Below are positions 1-4,656 of a DNA stretch of 5,312 nt, piece after piece. The notes below the pieces were generated by a model. It made no database searches. It saw nothing but the letters and a program-made list of their open reading frames with translations, and was not told where the DNA came from. This DNA is from Crocinitomicaceae bacterium. GTDB lineage: Bacteria; Bacteroidota; Bacteroidia; Flavobacteriales_D; Crocinitomicaceae. A program made the position numbers and the translations under genes. The stretch spans positions 36,789 through 42,100 of the forward strand of contig DORI01000176.1 of assembly GCA_003512365.1 (NCBI GenBank). The letters are read 5' to 3'. The first letter of the stretch is position 1. Each line of letters opens with the position of its first letter.

Positions 1-440
1 TTTTTACCTGCTTTTTTAAACTGATAAGCTAGTTTTCCGATGGTTGTTGTTTTTCCTACACCGTTCACACCAACAACCATAATAACATATGGATTTCCGT
101 CTGTAGGAGTGATGATCTCAAGTTGACCATTTTGATTGGAATTGTTCTCCTCTAGTAATGCGGCAATTTCTTCGCGCAAAACATGATTCAGTTCGTCTGT
201 TCCTAAAACTTTATCTCGAGATACCCTAGCTTGAATTCTATCGACGATTTTTAATGTGGTTTCAACACCGACATCTGAGCTGATGAGAATTTCCTCGAGG
301 TTGTCTAAAACTTCGTCGTCAACTTTTGATTTTCCAACAATCGCGCGCGCAATTTTTGAAAAAAACGATTGTTTCGTTTTTTCTAAACCAGGTGCTAACG
401 TTTCCTTTTTGGATTTCGAAAAAAAATCAAATAATCCCAT
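1..440 (-). CDS. ftsY: Signal recognition particle receptor FtsY, N-terminal part (cut by left edge)
   Basis: FtsY is the SRP-type GTPase that docks SRP-ribosome-nascent chain complexes at the inner membrane and passes them to the SecYEG translocon. The visible 146 residues begin MGLFDFFSKSKK, a short basic, aromatic N-terminus. They continue with the helical N domain (about residues 20-100, including the DxVLDNLEEILISSDVGVETT stretch in pieces) and the start of the G domain with the P-loop GVNGVGKTT at residues 124-132, followed by TIGKLA. The GVNGVGKTTT form separates FtsY from Ffh, which normally reads GLQGxGKTT. The long acidic A domain of E. coli FtsY is absent, as is common outside Proteobacteria. 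The remaining GTPase motifs lie beyond position 1. It follows the DUF4295 gene on the same strand, but a terminator hairpin sits in the 48-base gap, so it may have its own weak promoter or depend on readthrough. The start at 440 is the only sensible ATG before the N domain. Confidence 0.96.
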   Translation of the reverse strand, partial: MGLFDFFSKSKKETLAPGLEKTKQSFFSKIARAIVGKSKVDDEVLDNLEEILISSDVGVETTLKIVDRIQARVSRDKVLGTDELNHVLREEIAALLEENNSNQNGQLEIITPTDGNPYVIMVVGVNGVGKTTTIGKLAYQFKKAGK

Positions 441-448
441 CTTGTGCT

Positions 449-476
449 AAAAAAAAAGCTTCCAAAGGAAGCTTTT
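449..476 (-). terminator. Intrinsic terminator between the DUF4295 gene and ftsY
   Basis: Read on the minus strand, this is a perfect 10-bp stem, AAAAGCTTCC / GGAAGCTTTT (467-476 and 454-463), with a 3-base loop (464-466) and a run of nine T on the minus strand (449-457, the first four belonging to the stem). It begins about 12 bases after the DUF4295 stop codon and ends 8 bases before the ftsY ATG. The T-tract follows the stem only on the minus strand, which fixes the direction. It should end most rpmB-rpmG-DUF4295 transcripts before ftsY. Because it is so close to the ftsY start, it could also act as a leader structure in readthrough transcripts. Confidence 0.85.
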
Positions 477-488
477 GAAATTTATCTT

Positions 489-644
489 TTAGTTCTTCGC
501 GAACCAGTCTTTTACTTTATCGTTGTGGACAATTTCTTCTTTAAATGTGTAAGAACCTGTTTTATTAGACTTTACCATTTTAATAACTTTCGTATGTTCC
601 TTACCACCACCTTTTTGTAATGACGCAACTACCTTCTTTGCCAT
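489..644 (-). CDS. DUF4295 family small basic protein
   Basis: This 51-residue protein starts MAKKVVASLQKGGGKEHTKV and ends KVKDWFAKN. It has 12 lysines and no arginine. Length, the MAKKxVA start, the glycine-rich KGGGKEHTKVI segment (residues 11-21), the KSxKTGSYTFKEEIV core (25-39) and the WFAKN end match what I know of DUF4295, a Bacteroidota family almost always found directly after rpmG. Its function is not established. The basic composition and location suggest a ribosome-associated protein, which is inference. The start codon lies 10 bases after the rpmG stop, which indicates co-transcription and probably coupled translation. An intrinsic terminator follows about 12 bases after its stop, so it is probably the last gene of the rpmB transcript. 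Confidence 0.93.
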   Translation of the reverse strand: MAKKVVASLQKGGGKEHTKVIKMVKSNKTGSYTFKEEIVHNDKVKDWFAKN

Positions 645-654
645 TTTTCTTTAA

Positions 655-843
655 TTATTTAATTTCTTTGTGAACTGTATATCTCTTCAATATGGGATTA
701 TATTTTTTAATTTCCATACGATCAGGAGTATTTTTTCTATTTTTAGTCGTAATGTAACGAGAAGTACCAGCGACACCAGTAGTCTTGTGCTCTGTGCACT
801 CTAAAATAACTTGGATACGATTGCCTTTGCTTTTCTTTGCCAT
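655..843 (-). CDS. rpmG: 50S ribosomal protein L33
   Basis: This 62-residue protein is a component of the large ribosomal subunit near the E site. It starts MAKKSKGNRIQVILECTEHK and contains the family signature around residues 30-48 (YITTKNRKNTPDRMEIKKY). Length is normal for bacterial L33. It is the zinc-free (C-minus) form: only one cysteine remains (C16 in ECTEHK). The second position of the first CxxC pair is His, and the C-terminal pair is gone (KKYNPILKRYTVHKEIK). It sits between rpmB (31 bases upstream) and the DUF4295 gene (10 bases downstream) on the same strand, consistent with one operon. The ATG at 843 gives the standard MAKK start. Confidence 0.97.
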   Translation of the reverse strand: MAKKSKGNRIQVILECTEHKTTGVAGTSRYITTKNRKNTPDRMEIKKYNPILKRYTVHKEIK

Positions 844-874
844 TTCTATCAGTTTTTACTGTTTTCTCAACAGG

Positions 875-1111
875 TTATTTTAAAAATCCTTTTTCTCTCG
901 CTTCTTTCAAACACGCAGAAATTCCTTTCTTATTGATCGTTCTCAAAGCTGCAGTGGAGATTTTCAACGTAATGTAATTATTCTCTTCAGGAATGAAAAA
1001 CTTCTTAGTAACCAAATTTGGACTAAATCTTCGTTTAGTTTTTACGTTTGAGTGAGACACGTGATTACCTACCATCACTGACTTTCCCGTTAATTGACAA
1101 ATTCTTGACAT
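875..1111 (-). CDS. rpmB: 50S ribosomal protein L28
   Basis: This 78-residue large-subunit ribosomal protein starts MSRICQLTGKSVMVGNHVSH. The family signature is clear: CQLTGK at residues 5-10, GNHVSHSNVKTKRRFSPNL at 15-33, and the C-terminal LKISTAALRTINKKG helix region. It is the zinc-free form: C5 is not paired as a CxxC motif, and the only other cysteine is C67. Length is typical. It is the first gene of the minus-strand cluster rpmB-rpmG-DUF4295, and a well-formed Bacteroidota-type promoter lies 38-67 bases upstream. No Shine-Dalgarno sequence is visible; the leader just before the ATG is AT-rich, as usual in this phylum. Confidence 0.97.
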   Translation of the reverse strand: MSRICQLTGKSVMVGNHVSHSNVKTKRRFSPNLVTKKFFIPEENNYITLKISTAALRTINKKGISACLKEAREKGFLK

Positions 1112-1148
1112 AATGACTTTAGATACGTTAAATTGTAAAAAGCGGTTG

Positions 1149-1178
1149 CAAAGATAAGTATTTATTTCTATTTAACAA
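1149..1178 (-). promoter_or_regulatory. Bacteroidota-type promoter for rpmB-rpmG-DUF4295
   Basis: On the minus strand, TTG (1176-1178) is followed after 19 bases by TATCTTTG (1149-1156). This matches exactly the Bacteroidota housekeeping consensus, TTG/TTTG at -33 and TAnnTTTG at -7. The spacer is AT-rich. Transcription would begin a few bases left of 1149, giving an rpmB leader of about 30 bases. The rest of the rpmB-xerD gap (1112-1241) shows no gene and no convincing terminator for xerD. Confidence 0.75.
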
Positions 1179-1241
1179 GTGCAAATCGTATATTTTTTTA
1201 TAGATTTTTATTGCTGTCGTAATGAATTCATGAACAATGGT

Positions 1242-2144
1242 TTACTCGTTATTTCTTGGGTGAAAACTCAAAATAGCGTCGCGCAGGTAACGTTGATCTA
1301 AATGCGTGTAGATTTCAGTCGTGGTTATTGATTCATGACCGAGCATTTCTTGAATCGCCCTAAGATTTGCTCCTCCTTCTATTAAGTGCGTGGCAAAGCT
1401 ATGTCGGAAGGTATGCGGTGAAATATTCTTTTTTAATCCGACGTGTTCTGCCAATTGTTTTATAATTGTAAAAATCATTACCCTTGTCAACATGCTTCCT
1501 CTTCGGTTAAGAAAAACGACTTGTTCATTACCTTTCTTGATGTCAAGGTGCTTTCGAATATGTTCAGTGTACAGGTTAATCTCCTTTTCAACTTGGGGGC
1601 TTACAGGAACGAGTCGTTCTTTATTTCCTTTTCCAATGACACGAATAAAGCCCTCGTCAAAGTATAAATCTGAAAATCTAAGATTGACAAGTTCACTTAC
1701 GCGCAAGCCGCAACTATATAAAGTTTCCAAAATTGCTCTATTGCGATGACCTTCGTCTTTACTTAAATCAATTGCTGCAATTAGGGCGTCAATTTCTTCA
1801 ATGGTCAATACTTCAGGTAATTTCCTTCCAATTTTTGGTTGTTCTAGCAATTCACTAGGATCTGAATTAATGTAATTTTCGAGCAACAAATAGGCGAAAA
1901 ATTGTTTAATACCTGAAATTATGCGTGCTTGACTGCGTGCACTCAACCCTAAATCATACAATTCTCCAATAAAAAGTTTTAAATCGTTGTAATTTACGGT
2001 TTCAGGAACCCTTGAAATTCCGTTACAATATTCTTTTAATTTCTCTACATCATTTGAATACGCAAGAATTGAATTTTCACTCAAACCTTTTTCGATTTTT
2101 AAATACGAGACAAAATCCTTAATATAGCGCTCCCAAACAGACAT
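1242..2144 (-). CDS. xerD: Site-specific tyrosine recombinase XerD/XerC type
   Basis: This 300-residue Xer recombinase acts at the chromosomal dif site to resolve chromosome dimers during segregation. Residues 1-100 form the SAM-like core-binding domain (SVWERYIKDFVSYL, then KGLSENSILAYSNDV). Residues 108-285 form the catalytic domain. All six catalytic residues are visible: R148 in GLRVSEL, K172 in GKGNKE, H244 and R247 in HTFRHSFATHL, H270 in MLGHESITTTEIY, and the nucleophile Y279. These numbers equal those I recall for E. coli XerD, and the length is normal, so the enzyme should be active. I prefer XerD to XerC on this numbering and because Bacteroidota often carry this copy beside aroQ, but XerC cannot be fully excluded. 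The gene is head to head with aroQ with only 2 bp between start codons, so its leader and promoter must lie in aroQ. No terminator is seen before rpmB on the same strand. Confidence 0.95.
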   Translation of the reverse strand: MSVWERYIKDFVSYLKIEKGLSENSILAYSNDVEKLKEYCNGISRVPETVNYNDLKLFIGELYDLGLSARSQARIISGIKQFFAYLLLENYINSDPSELLEQPKIGRKLPEVLTIEEIDALIAAIDLSKDEGHRNRAILETLYSCGLRVSELVNLRFSDLYFDEGFIRVIGKGNKERLVPVSPQVEKEINLYTEHIRKHLDIKKGNEQVVFLNRRGSMLTRVMIFTIIKQLAEHVGLKKNISPHTFRHSFATHLIEGGANLRAIQEMLGHESITTTEIYTHLDQRYLRDAILSFHPRNNE

Positions 2145-2146
2145 AA

Positions 2147-2560
2147 ATGAAAATTCTAATAGTTAACGGCCCCAATATGAATTTACTCGGTAAAAGGGAA
2201 ACACAAATTTATGGGAATGTTTCGTTCGAAGAATATTTGTCACATTTAAAATTGTCATTCCCAACTATCTCACTAGATTACTTTCAGTCAAATGTTGAAG
2301 GAGAACTAATTAATGCTTTACAACAAACAACTGCAAATGCTATCGTTTTAAATGCTGCGGGATACACGCACACAAGTGTAGCACTGAGAGATTGTATTTC
2401 TGGCATTGATATTCCTGTAGTTGAAGTTCATATGAGTAACATAGCAGCGAGAGAAACTTTTCGACATGAATCCTTAATTAGTCCTGTTTGTGTTGGCGTC
2501 ATTTCTGGATTTGGATTAAACAGTTATGCACTAGCTATAAAAAGTTTCACGGATAAATGA
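2147..2560 (+). CDS. aroQ: 3-dehydroquinate dehydratase, type II
   Basis: This enzyme converts 3-dehydroquinate to 3-dehydroshikimate, step three of the shikimate pathway to aromatic amino acids, in the cytoplasm and usually as a dodecamer. The 137-residue length is typical of the type II family. Visible motifs are NGPNMNLLGKRE at residues 7-18 with lid arginine R17, the catalytic tyrosine Y22 in IYG, QSNVEGELI at 47-55, LNAAGYTHTSVALRD at 68-82 (N69, H75), EVHMSNIAARE at 93-103 with the general acid H95 and R102, and GVISGFG at 117-123. The usual REP of the lid is RET here, a minor change. It diverges from xerD with two bases between the ATGs, so most of its leader overlaps the xerD coding sequence. 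I found no good TAnnTTTG promoter upstream. A 40-base gap separates it from the VWA gene downstream, so the two may be co-transcribed. Confidence 0.97.
   Translation: MKILIVNGPNMNLLGKRETQIYGNVSFEEYLSHLKLSFPTISLDYFQSNVEGELINALQQTTANAIVLNAAGYTHTSVALRDCISGIDIPVVEVHMSNIAARETFRHESLISPVCVGVISGFGLNSYALAIKSFTDK
2204..2233 (-). promoter_or_regulatory. Possible xerD promoter inside aroQ
   Basis: On the minus strand, TTC (2231-2233) precedes TAAATTTG (2204-2211) by 19 bases. The -7 box fits TAnnTTTG exactly and the -33 element differs from TTG by one base. It would start a xerD transcript with a leader of roughly 50 bases, overlapping the start of aroQ in antisense. The -7 box coincides with codons for the conserved Gln-Ile-Tyr of aroQ, so the match may be chance. 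Confidence 0.3.
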
Positions 2561-2575
2561 ACTAAAATAGAGTAG

Positions 2576-2599
2576 AGGTGTAACCGAAAAAAAACACCT
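2576..2599 (+). other. Small stem-loop next to the VWA gene start
   Basis: AGGTGT (2576-2581) and ACACCT (2594-2599) form a 6-bp perfect stem around a 12-base A-rich loop (2582-2593), ending one base before the ATG at 2601. It has no T-tract, so it is not a terminator for aroQ. It may expose the A-rich loop or limit ribosome access at the start of the VWA gene. A stem this short can arise by chance. Confidence 0.35.
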
Positions 2600-2600
2600 T

Positions 2601-3707
2601 ATGAAAAAATATTTTAGCTCCCTGATTCTTCTGTTATTTGTTTGTAACCTTAATGCTCAAACATTATCCAAGAGAAAGATACAATTAGTTATTTTGTTTG
2701 ACACATCTAATAGTATGGATGGACTCATCGATCAAGCGAAATCTAAAATTTGGTCAATCGTCAACGAAGTGTCAAATTTAAAATACAACGGTGAGACTCC
2801 TACTTTAGAAATGGCCATGTACGATTACGGTAATTCAGGGATTTCATCACAATATTGGATTAGACAACAATTGAACTTTACCAAAGATTTAGATTTGGTA
2901 TCAGAGAAACTTTTTGGACTTCGTACAAATGGTGGGGAAGAATTTTGCGGTGCGGTGATTAAACAGTCAATTCGCGATCTGTCATGGTCAAACGAAAAAG
3001 GCGATTTAAAATTAATTTACATTGCAGGAAATGAACCGTTTAATCAAGGTCCAGTATCATACAAAGAGGTTTGTACAGAAGCTAGAAATAAAGATATTTT
3101 AGTGAACACCATTTATTGTGGAGATTACGACCAAGGAGTTCGAGAAAATTGGAAAGATGGCGCAACTTGTAGCAATGGGGCGTATTTCAATATAAATTCG
3201 AATGAAAAGGTGGCATTTATTCAAACGCCTTATGATGAAGAAATAAATAATCGAAATAATCAATTGAACGGCACTTATTTGTGGTTTGGTTCGGAAGGCT
3301 ATGTTAAAAAAGCACAGCAGGAAAATGAAGATAATAATTCTCGTTTTCAAGGAACTAGTGTTGCGGCAGAACGTTCGATTGCAAAATCTAAGGCAAATTA
3401 TAAAAACGAAGCATACGATTTACTGGATGCTATTCAAGCGGATTCTACGGTGATATTGAAAATGAAGGAAGAGGATTTGCCAAAAGAATTCAAAGGAAAA
3501 ACAGATGCCGAGAAAAGAGAAATAATTGCGAAGAAACAGGAGGAACGAGCAAAAATTCAAAAAGAAATTGGTGATTTAGCCAAGAAAAGAGAGGAATTTA
3601 TTCAAGAAGAACGTAAGAAAAATGCTTCAAACACTTCCAAAGACGATTTTGGAACAGCAGTAGCAAAAAATCTTAAAGAAAATGCATTGAAGAAAGGTTT
3701 TGAGTAG
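2601..3707 (+). CDS. Exported von Willebrand factor A domain protein with coiled-coil tail
   Basis: This is a 368-residue secreted or periplasmic protein of unknown partner. Residues 1-19 are a clear signal peptide: MKKY, a hydrophobic SLILLLFVC core, then NLNA before Q20. It has no lipobox cysteine at the cleavage site. The VWA fold spans about 26-205, with hydrophobic strand IQLVILF, then the metal-site motif DTSNS (D34, S36, S38) and a candidate MIDAS threonine T109 in GLRTNGGEEF. The later strand reads LIYIAGNEPF (138-147), where G143 stands at the usual MIDAS aspartate. The IAGNEPFNQGP and VNTIYCG pattern belongs to a recognisable subgroup of bacterial VWA proteins, so this change is probably ancestral. 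Apart from C15 in the signal peptide, four cysteines (116, 158, 173, 190) could form disulfides. Residues 290-345 are highly charged and Lys/Glu-rich, predicted helical or coiled coil. It probably mediates metal-dependent protein binding in the envelope. The ATG at 2601 is supported by the signal peptide. Confidence 0.85.
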   Translation: MKKYFSSLILLLFVCNLNAQTLSKRKIQLVILFDTSNSMDGLIDQAKSKIWSIVNEVSNLKYNGETPTLEMAMYDYGNSGISSQYWIRQQLNFTKDLDLVSEKLFGLRTNGGEEFCGAVIKQSIRDLSWSNEKGDLKLIYIAGNEPFNQGPVSYKEVCTEARNKDILVNTIYCGDYDQGVRENWKDGATCSNGAYFNINSNEKVAFIQTPYDEEINNRNNQLNGTYLWFGSEGYVKKAQQENEDNNSRFQGTSVAAERSIAKSKANYKNEAYDLLDAIQADSTVILKMKEEDLPKEFKGKTDAEKREIIAKKQEERAKIQKEIGDLAKKREEFIQEERKKNASNTSKDDFGTAVAKNLKENALKKGFE

Positions 3708-3749
3708 TTTGAGGATATATTATGCCTATCTTTACAGGCAAACAATTGC

Positions 3750-4574
3750 TTGGAAAGTATAATAGATTTTTTTCGTGGAATTGATCCTGTATTGGCAGCT
3801 TTTTTAGCAACTACCTTTACCTGGTTAGTTACAGCCGCCGGAGCATCCCTTGTGTTTTTCTTTAAAACAATTCACCGGGGTTGGCTAGACGGAATGCTAG
3901 GATTTACTGGTGGAGTAATGGTTGCTGCTAGTTTTTGGTCTTTGTTGACGCCTTCCATTGAAATGTCAGAACGTTTGTATCCGGGTTGGTCGTGGATGCC
4001 GGCCGCAGTTGGTTTTCTATCTGGTGCGTTATTCTTATTTTTTCTAGATAAAAGTATGCCGCATTTACACATTAATTTCAGTGAAAATGAATCTGAAGGT
4101 GTTAAAACGCAGCTTCACAAAACGACTTTACTAGTTCTAGCCATTACCTTACATAATATTCCAGAGGGACTTGCTGTGGGTGTGCTTTTTGGTGCGGCGG
4201 CGAATGGAATGGAGGGCGCTAGCATTGCTGGAGCGGTTGCCTTAGCTATTGGAATTGGCATTCAAAATTTCCCAGAAGGATTTGCTGTGGCAATGCCCTT
4301 GAGAAGGGCTGGAGCCTCTCGGTTTAAAAGCTTTTGGTACGGACAATTATCTGCAATTGTTGAGCCGGTAGCTGGAGTACTTGGGGCGCTTTTGGTTATT
4401 TATGTAGAACCAGTGTTGCCATTTGCAATGGCTTTTGCAGCTGGGGCTATGATTTTTGTAGTATTAGAGGAAGTTATTCCTGAAACGCAGCGGGATAAAT
4501 ATACCGACATTGCTGTTCTAGGATTTATGGCAGGATTTGTTGTAATGATGACACTCGATGTTGCATTGAGTTAA
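3750..4574 (+). CDS. ZIP family divalent metal transporter (GufA-like), TTG start
   Basis: This 274-residue inner-membrane transporter probably imports zinc or other divalent metals. About eight membrane segments are visible, at approximately residues 14-38, 47-68, 83-99, 126-146, 156-182, 197-218, 221-240 and 253-272. Metal-site motifs are HNIPEG at 135-140 (H135, N136, E139), IQNFPEG at 171-177 (Q172, N173, E176), E205 in IVEP, and EEVIPE at 240-245. The HNxPEG / QNxPEG pair is typical of the GufA branch. A cytoplasmic-type loop with PHLHINFSENESE (104-116) lies between segments 3 and 4 and may bind metal. The start is TTG at 3750: the next in-frame ATG is codon 49, inside segment 2, and the upstream frame reaches the VWA stop codon without any ATG. 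The TTG start gives an N-terminus ending in FFRGIDPVLAAFLATTFTW, as expected for the family. The transported metal cannot be told from sequence. It lies 42 bases after the VWA gene and may share its transcript. Confidence 0.9.
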   Translation: MESIIDFFRGIDPVLAAFLATTFTWLVTAAGASLVFFFKTIHRGWLDGMLGFTGGVMVAASFWSLLTPSIEMSERLYPGWSWMPAAVGFLSGALFLFFLDKSMPHLHINFSENESEGVKTQLHKTTLLVLAITLHNIPEGLAVGVLFGAAANGMEGASIAGAVALAIGIGIQNFPEGFAVAMPLRRAGASRFKSFWYGQLSAIVEPVAGVLGALLVIYVEPVLPFAMAFAAGAMIFVVLEEVIPETQRDKYTDIAVLGFMAGFVVMMTLDVALS

Positions 4575-4579
4575 TATAA

Positions 4580-4596
4580 TACATGTTTTACATGTA
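4580..4596. repeat. Perfect 7-bp inverted repeat after the ZIP gene
   Basis: TACATGT (4580-4586) and ACATGTA (4590-4596) are separated by TTT. The dyad lies 5 bases after the ZIP stop codon and about 9 bases before the -33 element of the downstream gene. No T-tract follows on the plus strand, so it is a poor intrinsic terminator. It could be an operator for a dimeric regulator or a weak RNA hairpin. The AT-rich setting makes chance possible. Confidence 0.4.
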
Positions 4597-4604
4597 AATA
4601 ATAC

Positions 4605-4631
4605 TTGTGTAAATAAATTTTAGTATGTTTG
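4605..4631 (+). promoter_or_regulatory. Bacteroidota-type promoter for the secreted repeat protein
   Basis: TATGTTTG (4624-4631) matches the -7 consensus TAnnTTTG exactly. TTG (4605-4607) lies 16 bases upstream, slightly closer than the usual 17-23. Transcription would begin a few bases after 4631, giving a leader of about 20 bases with an A8 run (4645-4652) just before the ATG, in place of a Shine-Dalgarno sequence. The promoter implies that the repeat protein is a separate transcription unit from the ZIP gene. Confidence 0.6.
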
Positions 4632-4656
4632 CCCTCGTAATTTTAAAAAAAATCAT

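Noticed and set aside
256..450. Plus-strand 64-codon frame opposite ftsY
   Set aside because: It is antisense to the conserved FtsY N domain and shows no independent coding signs.
655..874. Short hairpins in the rpmB-rpmG gap, such as CTGTT/AACAG and CAGT/ACTG
   Set aside because: The stems are only 4-5 bp, overlap each other and lack a T-tract; they are expected by chance in AT-rich DNA.
1222..1231. Palindrome ATGAATTCAT downstream of xerD
   Set aside because: At only 10 bp, with no loop and no T-tract, it is not a terminator and has no recognised regulatory context.
1390..1749. Plus-strand open frames of 119 and 74 codons opposite xerD
   Set aside because: They lie antisense to a fully conserved recombinase, have no recognisable domain or leader, and their content follows from the xerD codons.
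3099..3350. Minus-strand 83-codon frame inside the VWA gene
   Set aside because: It is antisense to a continuous VWA coding frame, and its Ile/Phe-rich content is an artefact of reading the AT-rich opposite strand.
3872..4072. Minus-strand 66-codon frame inside the ZIP gene
   Set aside because: It overlaps conserved membrane segments of the transporter in antisense and has no family resemblance.
2147..4574. A possible functional system formed by aroQ, the VWA protein and the ZIP transporter
   Set aside because: aroQ is housekeeping. The shared strand and short gaps suggest at most co-transcription; there is no partner gene such as a MoxR ATPase or a kinase to support a new system.
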